Shown piece after piece: positions 57,155 to 64,000 of a DNA stretch of 64,000 nt. Origin of the DNA: JALORV01 sp035498175. Lineage in GTDB: Bacteria; Pseudomonadota; Gammaproteobacteria; Burkholderiales; Burkholderiaceae_F. The notes beneath the pieces are model-generated. The model did not search any database, had not been told where the DNA came from, and saw only the letters and a program-made list of their open reading frames with translations. Position numbers and translations under genes: made by a program. Within the stretch, counting starts at the first letter, position 1; every line of letters begins with the position of its first letter. The DNA is taken from positions 32,738 through 96,737 of the forward strand of contig DATKAJ010000085.1 in the NCBI GenBank assembly GCA_035498175.1, in the 5' to 3' direction.

Positions 57155-57165
57155 TCCGATCCGAC

Positions 57166-58557
57166 GTGCCTGTCATCCGCGACCGTCTGCCGGCCTTTTC
57201 GACCTCGGTGCCGGTGGTCGTCATTGGCGCCGGCGCCGCCGGTGCTGTCGCGGCACTCGCGGCGCGCGACACCGGCGCCAAGGTACTGATCCTCGATCGC
57301 GACGCTGCGCCGGCGGGAGCGACTGGAGCGTCGTCGGGAATGATCCCGGCGGCGGGAACGCGGGCGCAGCAGGCACGCGAGGTCGAAGATTCGGCCGAAG
57401 GGTTTGCCGAAGACATCCAGGCGAAATCCAACGGCCGGTCGGCGCGGCACCTGGTCGACGCCTACACACGCGCGTCGGCCGAAACGCTGGCCTGGCTCGA
57501 GGCAGGCTGCAACATCCGGTTCGAACTGGTCGAAGGCGTGGCGCCCGGACATCGCATCAGCCGCATGCACTCGCTGGCCGAGCGCGGCGGCAACGCCCTG
57601 CTGTCGGTGCTGTACCGCGCGCTCGCGACGCGCGGTGTGCGCCTGCAGCCGGGTGCGCGCGTCACTGACCTGTACGTCGACGGCGATCAGCGTGTCCTCG
57701 GCGTCCGCTACGTGCGTGGTGAACGCGAAGCGGTCGACATCGGCTGCTCGGCGGTGATCCTCGCGACGAACGGCTTCGCCGCCAACGACGAGCGGGTCAG
57801 GCGCCACCTTCCCGATGTGCGCGCACTGCCCTTCGCCGGGCACGACGGCAGCCGGGGTGATGCGCTCGCTTGGGGCGAAGAACTCGGCGCGGCTGTCGAA
57901 GACATGGACGGATTCCTGGCGCACAGCTCGGTCGTGATGCCCAATCGCCTGCAGCTGCCCTGGGCGCTGATGACCGAGGGCGCGATTCAGGTCAACCGCC
58001 AGGGCGAGCGCTTCGGCAACGAGCACGAGGGCTATTCGGAGAGCGCGCTTTTCGTTCTGGCGCAACCCGAGGGCATCGCCTTCAACATCTACGACGAGCG
58101 CGTCCACGAGGTCGGGCTGACGATGCCCAATTATCCCGAGGCGGTCGCGAAGGGGCTGATCAAGCGTGGCGCGACGCTGCGTGACCTCGCCGAGGCGCTG
58201 GGCATCGATCGTGCGGGGCTCGAGAACACCGTGGCGCTGGTGAACGCACTCGCCTTCGAGGACGACGTCGACGACTTCGGCCGTCCGTTTCACGCGTCAC
58301 AGATGCTGCTCGGGCCCTACTACGGCGTGCAGGTCACCGGCGCGCTGCTGGGCAGCGAAGGCGGGCTGGCGATAGACGTCGACGGGCGCGTTCTGCGTCC
58401 CGATGGCAGCGCGCTGCCGAATGTGCTTGCTGCCGGCGGCGCGGCGCGCGGCCTGTCCGGCGACGGCGGCGGCGGATATCTCGAGGGCAACGGACTGCTG
58501 GCCGCGGTCGTCGGCGGAAGAATCGCCGGCCGGGCTGCCGCGCAGATCGCTTACTGA
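57166..58557 (+). CDS. FAD-dependent dehydrogenase (fumarate reductase/KsdD-type flavoprotein)
   Basis: The 463-residue protein has the dinucleotide motif VVVIGAGAAGAVAALAARD, the DR/ILDRDA strand, the FAD-binding TNGFAANDERV segment and the C-terminal LAAGGAARGLSGDGGGGYLEGNGL. The fold is that of fumarate reductase, ketosteroid dehydrogenase and tricarballylate dehydrogenase. The frame opens upstream to 57124, but GTG 57166 is the first convincing start after the amidase stop. Amidase and flavoprotein probably act on one unknown substrate. Confidence 0.8.
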   Translation: MPVIRDRLPAFSTSVPVVVIGAGAAGAVAALAARDTGAKVLILDRDAAPAGATGASSGMIPAAGTRAQQAREVEDSAEGFAEDIQAKSNGRSARHLVDAYTRASAETLAWLEAGCNIRFELVEGVAPGHRISRMHSLAERGGNALLSVLYRALATRGVRLQPGARVTDLYVDGDQRVLGVRYVRGEREAVDIGCSAVILATNGFAANDERVRRHLPDVRALPFAGHDGSRGDALAWGEELGAAVEDMDGFLAHSSVVMPNRLQLPWALMTEGAIQVNRQGERFGNEHEGYSESALFVLAQPEGIAFNIYDERVHEVGLTMPNYPEAVAKGLIKRGATLRDLAEALGIDRAGLENTVALVNALAFEDDVDDFGRPFHASQMLLGPYYGVQVTGALLGSEGGLAIDVDGRVLRPDGSALPNVLAAGGAARGLSGDGGGGYLEGNGLLAAVVGGRIAGRAAAQIAY

Positions 58558-58581
58558 CGCAGCGGGCGGCGCCCGCGGCGC

Positions 58582-58971
58582 TCAGACCGCCGGCAACTCG
58601 CGCGGCTGTCTTTTTTCGTCGGTCGCTACGTACACCAGCGTGGCTTCGGTGACCTTGATCACTTCCTTCTGCAGCCGGTTGCGCTCGGCGTAGACCTCGA
58701 CTTCGACGGTCACCGAAGTGCGGCCGGTCTTCAGGACATTCGCGTAGAAGCTCACCAGGTCGCCGACGAACACCGGCTGCTTGAACAGGAACGACGTGAC
58801 CGCCACCGTGGCCACGCGTCCCGATGCGCGCCGCGCGGCGGGAACGGCGCCGGCGATATCGACGTGCGCCATGATCCAGCCGCCGAACACGTCGCCGTGG
58901 ATGTTGGCGTCCGCGGGCATCGGCATCATGCGCAGGACCGGTACCTGGTCGGCAGGCAGCGTCGTGTTCAT
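58582..58971 (-). CDS. YciA-type acyl-CoA thioesterase
   Basis: The 129-residue hotdog protein has the YciA motif PADANIHGDVFGGWIMAHVDIAG near 25-45 and RVATVAVTSFLFKQPVFVGDLVSFYANV. It hydrolyses short/medium acyl-CoAs. ATG 58971 overlaps the stop of the upstream SDR by the ATGA motif, and a GGAG lies in the upstream coding end. It converges with the flavoprotein gene, 24 bases between stops. Confidence 0.92.
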   Translation of the reverse strand: MNTTLPADQVPVLRMMPMPADANIHGDVFGGWIMAHVDIAGAVPAARRASGRVATVAVTSFLFKQPVFVGDLVSFYANVLKTGRTSVTVEVEVYAERNRLQKEVIKVTEATLVYVATDEKRQPRELPAV

Positions 58972-59795
58972 TTCGCTTTCTCCATGGCGCTGGTCGAGGA
59001 TGGGCGCGCCAGCGCCGCCTTCGCCATGCGATCGACGATCTTCGGTGCGACGAGCTTCAGCCAGACGCCGACCCGGTCGCGCGCAGTCATGATGACCTCG
59101 CGACGGCGCGCACGCATGCCGGCAATGATCCGCCGCGCGCACTCGGCGACCGGCATCGCGTTCTCTTCCGACAGTCCGGATACACCCGCCGGCGCGCCGC
59201 TCCCGTTCCAGCCGCGGCGCCGGAGCTCGGTGGCGACCACTCCGGGATACGCCACCATGACGTCGATCCCATGATCAGCGGCCTCGACCCGCAGCGCGTC
59301 GAGGAAGCCGGTCTGCGCAAACTTGCTGGCGCAGTATGTGGTCCGCTCCGGGACTCCCACCCGGCCAGCCAGAGAGGAGACGCCGACGATGAGGCCGCGC
59401 GAGCGCTGCAGGTGCGGATAGGCGTGGCGCACGCACCAGACCGTGCCCATGGTGTTGATGCGAAAGAGTTTCTCGAAGGTCGAAAAATCCTCGATCGCGT
59501 CGAAGCGCGCATGCATCGACACTCCGGCGTTGGCAACCAGCACGTCAATGCCGCCGAAAGCCTCGATGGCGCGCTCGATCAGCCGGCGGCAATCCTCTTC
59601 CGAGGTCACGTCGGCCGGCACCGCGAGCGCTTCGGTGCCGGCTGAGCGACACTCGGCAGCCACCCGCTCCAACGCTTCGTGCGTGCGCGCCGACAGCACC
59701 AGCCGCGCCTTCTCCCGCGCCAGCTGTCGCGCCAGTTCGGCACCGATGCCGTCACTCGCGCCGGTAATGACGATGACCTTGCCCTCAAACCGCAT
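58968..59795 (-). CDS. short-chain dehydrogenase/reductase
   Basis: The 275-residue SDR has TGASDGIG near 12, ADVTSEEDC, NAGVSMHARF, the Ser in GVSSLAG and Tyr/Lys in YCASKFA. It keeps a C-terminal extension (about 200-275) as in SDR26/DHRS-like proteins. It is coupled to the thioesterase by an ATGA overlap. ATG 59795 is used; the upstream extension begins with TTG. Confidence 0.9.
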   Translation of the reverse strand: MRFEGKVIVITGASDGIGAELARQLAREKARLVLSARTHEALERVAAECRSAGTEALAVPADVTSEEDCRRLIERAIEAFGGIDVLVANAGVSMHARFDAIEDFSTFEKLFRINTMGTVWCVRHAYPHLQRSRGLIVGVSSLAGRVGVPERTTYCASKFAQTGFLDALRVEAADHGIDVMVAYPGVVATELRRRGWNGSGAPAGVSGLSEENAMPVAECARRIIAGMRARRREVIMTARDRVGVWLKLVAPKIVDRMAKAALARPSSTSAMEKAK

Positions 59796-59858
59796 GTCTG
59801 CGAGTGGATAATCGCGCAATGAACTCGAATCGCTGCAAGTGTACGCACCACTTCGTCA

Positions 59859-59894
59859 CCCTCCCTCGGGGAGGGAGGGCAGGGCGGGAGCCGT
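59859..59894. repeat. GC-rich palindrome with G-rich tail, second copy
   Basis: CCCTCCC (59859-59865) and GGGAGGG (59869-59875) form a 7-bp stem, followed by AGGGCAGGGCGGG. The architecture matches the element inside the helicase gene at 18743. It lies in the 235-base gap between the SDR and ABC genes, which otherwise holds no gene I can support. Confidence 0.5.
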
Positions 59895-60030
59895 GCAGTT
59901 GGCGATCGGCGGCGCGCGCGGCCGCTCCGGAGCAGAGCCGACTGACTAGTGTTGAACGCACGCGCAGCGTGGGTGCCGCTCCGCGCGCACGTGCGACCGC
60001 GCGGCGGGCGCCTACGCGAGGAGCGACCGC

Positions 60031-61863
60031 GTGAGGTGGTCCCCTCCCCGCGAAGCCCTGCCATCTGCCGGACAGCGCAACGACTGGCAGACGTTGCGCA
60101 TGCTGCTGCCGTACCTCTGGGCCTACAAGGGCCGGGTGCTGTTCGCCCTCGGCTGCCTGGTCGCAGCGAAGCTGGCGACGGTCAGCGTCCCGATCCTTCT
60201 GAAGAACATCGTCGACACGCTGTCGCCGGCCGCAGGCCGCGCCGGGGTGCTGGCCGTGCCGGTCGCGCTCGTCGCCGGCTACGGCCTGCTGCGCCTGTCG
60301 ACTTCGTTCTTCACCGAACTGCGCGAATTCTTCTTCGTCAACGTCACGCAGGCGGCGATGCGGACGCTGGCGCTGAAGACCTTCAGGCACCTGCATTCGC
60401 TGTCGCTGCGATATCACCTCGAGCGCCGCACGGGAGCGGTCACGCGCGAAATCGACCACGGCATCCGCGGCATCTCGTCACTGATCAGCTTCACGCTGTA
60501 TTCGATCCTGCCGACCCTGATCGAGATCACGCTGGTGGTGGCCTACCTCGTGTGGCACTACGAGAAGTGGTTCGCGGTGATCGTGGGAGTCAGCCTGTCG
60601 ATCTACATCGTGTTCACGGTGGTCGTGACGAACTGGCGCACCGTGGTGCGGCGCCGCTGGAACGAACTGGAGACCAGGGCACAGTCGCGCGCGGTCGATT
60701 CGCTGCTGAACTTCGAAACCGTCAAGTACTTCGGCAACGAGGACTATGAGGCGCGGCGCTACGACGAGACGCTGGCGGCGAGCCAGCGCACCGCGGTGAT
60801 GTCGCAGCAGTCGCTCAATGTGCTGAACGCCGGCCAGCAGCTGATCATCGCGATCGCGCTGACTCTGATCCTGTGGCGCGCCGCGGTGGGTGTGGTCGAG
60901 GGCCGCATGACGATCGGCGACCTCGTGCTGGTCAACGCCTTCATGATCCAGCTGTACATCCCGCTCAACTTCCTCGGCGTGATCTACCGCGAGATCAAGC
61001 AGAGCCTCACGGACATGGACCGCATGTTCTCGCTGCTCGATCAGAACCGCGAGATCGCCGATGCGCCGGACGCCCGCCCTCTGGCGGTGCATCGCGCGGA
61101 GGTGCGCTTCGAGCACGTCGATTTCGCCTACGACCGTCGCCGGCAGGTGCTGCACGACGTCGACTTCACCATCGCCGGCGGAACGACGACCGCCGTCGTC
61201 GGCGCTACCGGCTCGGGCAAGTCGACGCTGGCGCGGTTGCTCTTCCGCTTCTACGAGGTGGATGCCGGCGTGGTGCGGATCGACGGGCAGGACGTGCGCA
61301 CGGTGACGCAGGCGAGCCTGCGGGCGGCGATCGGCATCGTGCCGCAGGACACGGTCCTGTTCAACGACACGATCGAATACAACATCGCCTACGGCCGGCC
61401 CGGCGCCGCACGCGAGGACGTGATCGGCGCGGCGCGGGCCGCGCACATCCACGATTTCATCGAGTCACTGCCCGATGGATACGCCACGATGGTCGGAGAG
61501 CGCGGGTTGAAACTTTCCGGCGGCGAGAAGCAGCGCGTCGCCATCGCCCGCACGCTGCTGAAGAACCCGGCGATCCTGGTGTTCGACGAGGCGACCTCGG
61601 CGCTCGACTCGCGCACGGAGCGTGTGATCCAGCAGGAGCTCGAAACGATCGCCCGCAGCCGGACGACCCTGGTCATCGCGCACCGCCTCTCGACCGTCGT
61701 GCATGCAGATCAGATCCTGGTGATGGACCACGGCCGCATTGCCGAGCGCGGCACGCATGCCGAGCTGCTGCAGCGGCGCGGCACGTACGCGGCGATGTGG
61801 GAAATCCAGAGCCGGGAACGCGCTCGGGCAGAGGCGTCCGCTGAACGGGCGCAAGCCGCCTGA
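60031..61863 (+). CDS. Atm1/HMT1-type ABC exporter (fused TMD-NBD)
   Basis: The 610-residue protein has six helices in residues 25-330, then a nucleotide-binding domain with Walker A GATGSGKST near 391-399, signature LSGGEKQR near 495 and Walker B ILVFDEATS. DHGIRGISSLISFTLYSILPT and NFETVKYFGNEDYE are typical of the Atm1 family, which exports glutathione-linked metal or sulphur compounds from the cytoplasm. GTG 60031 has AGGAG eight bases upstream. It lacks a mitochondrial-type leader. Confidence 0.92.
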   Translation: MRWSPPREALPSAGQRNDWQTLRMLLPYLWAYKGRVLFALGCLVAAKLATVSVPILLKNIVDTLSPAAGRAGVLAVPVALVAGYGLLRLSTSFFTELREFFFVNVTQAAMRTLALKTFRHLHSLSLRYHLERRTGAVTREIDHGIRGISSLISFTLYSILPTLIEITLVVAYLVWHYEKWFAVIVGVSLSIYIVFTVVVTNWRTVVRRRWNELETRAQSRAVDSLLNFETVKYFGNEDYEARRYDETLAASQRTAVMSQQSLNVLNAGQQLIIAIALTLILWRAAVGVVEGRMTIGDLVLVNAFMIQLYIPLNFLGVIYREIKQSLTDMDRMFSLLDQNREIADAPDARPLAVHRAEVRFEHVDFAYDRRRQVLHDVDFTIAGGTTTAVVGATGSGKSTLARLLFRFYEVDAGVVRIDGQDVRTVTQASLRAAIGIVPQDTVLFNDTIEYNIAYGRPGAAREDVIGAARAAHIHDFIESLPDGYATMVGERGLKLSGGEKQRVAIARTLLKNPAILVFDEATSALDSRTERVIQQELETIARSRTTLVIAHRLSTVVHADQILVMDHGRIAERGTHAELLQRRGTYAAMWEIQSRERARAEASAERAQAA

Positions 61864-61937
61864 ATTGGCCTGTTAACGAGCGCTTGACTTCCTGGGCCGG
61901 GTCTACACTCGCGCCGCATCACGGACGAGGATCGACG

Positions 61938-62879
61938 ATGACGATCTCCTGGATCGGCCGTACTACGGCCATGCTTCTTGTGCTGGGTGCGGTGGGGCTG
62001 AGCGCGCCGCTGCGGGCGCAGACGCCGGCGGAGACTCCCAAGCAGCCCCCCACGTTGCAGAAGGTCCGCGAGACCGGCGTTATCACGCTGGCTCACCGTG
62101 AGTCGTCAATTCCGTTTTCCTACCTCGACGCGAACAAGCGCCCCGTCGGCTATGCGCTCGATCTGTGCCTGCGGGTGGTCGAGGCGATGAAGCGGGACTA
62201 CAAGATGCCCAACCTCCGGGTCGAGTACCTGGCGGTGACGCCGGCGCAGCGGATCCCGTCGATTGCCGAGGGCAAGGCCGACCTCGAGTGCGGCAACACG
62301 ACCAATACCGCGGCGCGGCGCAAGCAGGCGGCGTTCACGATCACGCACTATTTTGCGGGCGGGCGGCTGCTGGTCCGCTCGGATTCGGGCATCCAGCGCC
62401 TCGCCGACATGCGCGGCAAGACGATCGTCGTCAACGCTGGGTCGACCCACGCCGCGTTCCTCGACAAGGCGCAGCAAAAGGGCCTGTTCGCGGGCCGGAT
62501 CATCGAGGCCAAGGACGCCGATGCGGCGTTTGCGGAGCTCGAGGCCAAGCGGGCCGACGCCTACCTGCATGACGACATCGTGCTCTTCGCCCTGCGCGCC
62601 AACAGCAAGGATCCGAAGCAGTGGAGCGTCGTCGGTGAATTCACCACGGTCGAGCCGTTGGCGATCATGCTGCGGCTCAACGACCCGGACTTCAAGAAAT
62701 ACGTCGATTTCGTGCTGTCCCGGGCGATGATCGATGGCGATGTTGCAGTGCTTTATCGTAAGTGGTTCCAGTCGCCGATCCCCCCCAAGGGCGTCACGCT
62801 GGCAATTCCCGTCAACCCGCTGCTGCGGGAGCAGTTCTCCTTCCCAACCGACAAGGTCGGCGACGAAGTCGGCGGCTGA
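61938..62879 (+). CDS. amino-acid-type periplasmic substrate-binding protein
   Basis: The 313-residue protein has a signal peptide (about 1-28, ending PLRAQT). The family-3 solute-binding fold includes VRETGVITLAHRESSIPFSYLDANKRPVGYALDLC and CGNTTNTAARRKQAAFTITHYF near 115. It resembles GltI-type glutamate/aspartate receptors. No permease follows it; instead another binding-protein gene begins 187 bases downstream. ATG 61938 is favoured over a longer frame from 61884. Confidence 0.9.
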   Translation: MTISWIGRTTAMLLVLGAVGLSAPLRAQTPAETPKQPPTLQKVRETGVITLAHRESSIPFSYLDANKRPVGYALDLCLRVVEAMKRDYKMPNLRVEYLAVTPAQRIPSIAEGKADLECGNTTNTAARRKQAAFTITHYFAGGRLLVRSDSGIQRLADMRGKTIVVNAGSTHAAFLDKAQQKGLFAGRIIEAKDADAAFAELEAKRADAYLHDDIVLFALRANSKDPKQWSVVGEFTTVEPLAIMLRLNDPDFKKYVDFVLSRAMIDGDVAVLYRKWFQSPIPPKGVTLAIPVNPLLREQFSFPTDKVGDEVGG

Positions 62880-63065
62880 GGCCCGGCCGCCGGAGCGCCG
62901 CCACCGGCAAAGGTCGGGGTTCTCCGCATCCACCCGGTGTGGCATGGAAGGTGCGTTCTGCGCCTGGGTACGCTAGATTAGGCATTCGGGCGTTTCCAGC
63001 GCAGGTAGAGGGTGCGGAACGCACAGCCCCGCGCGGCGGGATTCTCGACGAGGAAGGAGCAACTG

Positions 63066-64000
63066 ATGATCAAGAATGCAGGCAGGATCCTGGCCGGCGG
63101 GGTGGTGGCGGCTGCAGTACTGGCATCCGCTCCGGCGCATGCAGGCAAGACCCTCGATGCAATCAAGGCGCGCGGCAGCGTCGTCTGTGGGGTGAACACG
63201 GGGCTGGCGGGCTTTTCGGAGGCCAACAGCCAGGGCAACTGGACCGGGCTCGACGTCGACATCTGCCGCGCGATCGCGGCGGCGGTGCTCGGCGATGGCA
63301 ACAAGGTCAAGTTCGTGCCGCTGAACGCGCAGCAGCGCTTTACGGCGCTGCAGTCGGGCGAGGTCGACATCCTGTCGCGCAACACCACCTGGACGCTGAC
63401 CCGCGACGCGTCCCTGGGCATGTTCTTCACCGGTGTGACCTACTATGACGGCCAGGGCTTCATGGTCCCGGTCAAGGGCAAGATCAAGAACGCCAAGGAC
63501 CTGAAGGGCGCGACGGTCTGCGTGCAATCCGGTACGACCACCGAGAAAAACCTGACCGACTTTTCGCGCGCGAACAATCTGGGCATCAAGCCTGTCGTGT
63601 TCGAGAAGGTCGAAGCCGCCACCGGCGCGTACTTCACCGGCCGCTGCCAGGCGTATACGACCGACGCTTCCGGGCTTGCCTCGGTGCGCAACAAGGAGGC
63701 GAAGGACCCGAACGAGCACGTCATCCTGCCGACGCTGATCTCGAAGGAGCCGCTCGGTCCGGTGGTGCGCCGTGGCGACGACGAGTGGTTCACGATCGTC
63801 AAGTGGGTGGTCTTTGGTCTTGTCGAGGCCGAGGAATATGGACTGACACAGAAAAACGTCGACGAACAGGTCAAGACCAGCCAGGATCCGGTCGTGATGC
63901 GGATCGTCGGCACGTCGGAGGACACCGGCAAGCTGATGGGCCTCGACAAGAACTGGATGGTCAACGCGCTGAAGGCGACCGGCAATTACGGCGAGATCTT
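63066..64000 (+). CDS. amino-acid ABC transporter substrate-binding protein (AapJ/BztA-like), cut at window end
   Basis: The first 311 residues are present. A signal peptide covers about 1-26 (ending APAHA). The mature receptor has TLDAIKARGSVVCGVNTGLAGFSE, WTGLDVDICRAIAAAVLG and LSRNTTWTLTRD, which is the AapJ/BztA type for general or acidic amino acids. AAGGAG lies 8 bases before ATG 63066. Membrane and ATPase genes (aapQMP-like) are expected to the right. The gap 62880-63065 is a probable promoter region with no gene. Confidence 0.93.
   Translation, partial: MIKNAGRILAGGVVAAAVLASAPAHAGKTLDAIKARGSVVCGVNTGLAGFSEANSQGNWTGLDVDICRAIAAAVLGDGNKVKFVPLNAQQRFTALQSGEVDILSRNTTWTLTRDASLGMFFTGVTYYDGQGFMVPVKGKIKNAKDLKGATVCVQSGTTTEKNLTDFSRANNLGIKPVVFEKVEAATGAYFTGRCQAYTTDASGLASVRNKEAKDPNEHVILPTLISKEPLGPVVRRGDDEWFTIVKWVVFGLVEAEEYGLTQKNVDEQVKTSQDPVVMRIVGTSEDTGKLMGLDKNWMVNALKATGNYGEI

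Overview
The window is GC-rich, almost fully coding DNA with no tRNA, rRNA, CRISPR array, insertion sequence or phage gene that I can recognise. Gene content points to a betaproteobacterium, probably Burkholderiales-like. The markers are a Bug/TctC-type solute receptor, the block fmdB - DUF502 - aspS - nudB - endonuclease - clsB, a Lys/Ala-rich histone-like SWIB protein, beta-class glutathione transferase, and CHAD, TraB and PatZ-like proteins. This assignment rests on family knowledge, not on a search.

Layout. 1-5945 (minus strand): menaquinone genes menB, menE and partial menA, preceded by a Bug receptor, a MaoC-like protein and a glutamine-synthetase-like ligase. 6098-13342 (plus): fmdB, DUF502, aspS, nudB, an unknown lipoprotein, a YbhP-like endonuclease/phosphatase and clsB. 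13343-13480: a structured palindromic repeat. 13644-20716 (plus): the ligase-associated DNA-processing set (MBL exonuclease, ATP-dependent ligase, Lhr-like helicase), interrupted by gltS and a small secreted protein. Its usual fourth member, PdeM, lies at 41284. 20976-28033: SWIB protein, a trypsin-fold protein, small unknowns, HNH nuclease, SRPBCC, MFS and CYTH-CHAD proteins.

28044-35001 (minus) is the most unusual part. A tightly coupled six-gene operon encodes two near-identical secreted subunits, a third cysteine-bearing subunit, a small exported protein, a PapD-like chaperone, and an outer-membrane barrel with a C-terminal SdrD-like Ig domain in place of a recognisable usher. Two degenerate EAL-domain paralogues lie just upstream. 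I read this as a candidate non-canonical chaperone-dependent surface fibre system.

35092-41976: an mtnA-aldolase pair (thiomethylribose salvage), a DksA-like protein, a fused ADP-forming acyl-CoA synthetase/GNAT, a TraB-like protein and PdeM. 41987-44961: a doxX-gst-dioxygenase operon divergent from a LysR gene. 45060-55685: a TetR-controlled beta-oxidation operon (acyl-CoA dehydrogenase, fused hydroxyacyl-CoA dehydrogenase/hydratase, thiolase, hydrolases, thioesterase, SDR) ending in a clear terminator at 55744. 55832-58557: amidase plus flavoprotein. 58582-59795: thioesterase plus SDR. 60031-64000: an Atm1-type ABC exporter and two amino-acid-type periplasmic binding proteins, the last cut by the window end. 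Many long open frames antisense to these genes are GC-codon shadows and were not annotated.
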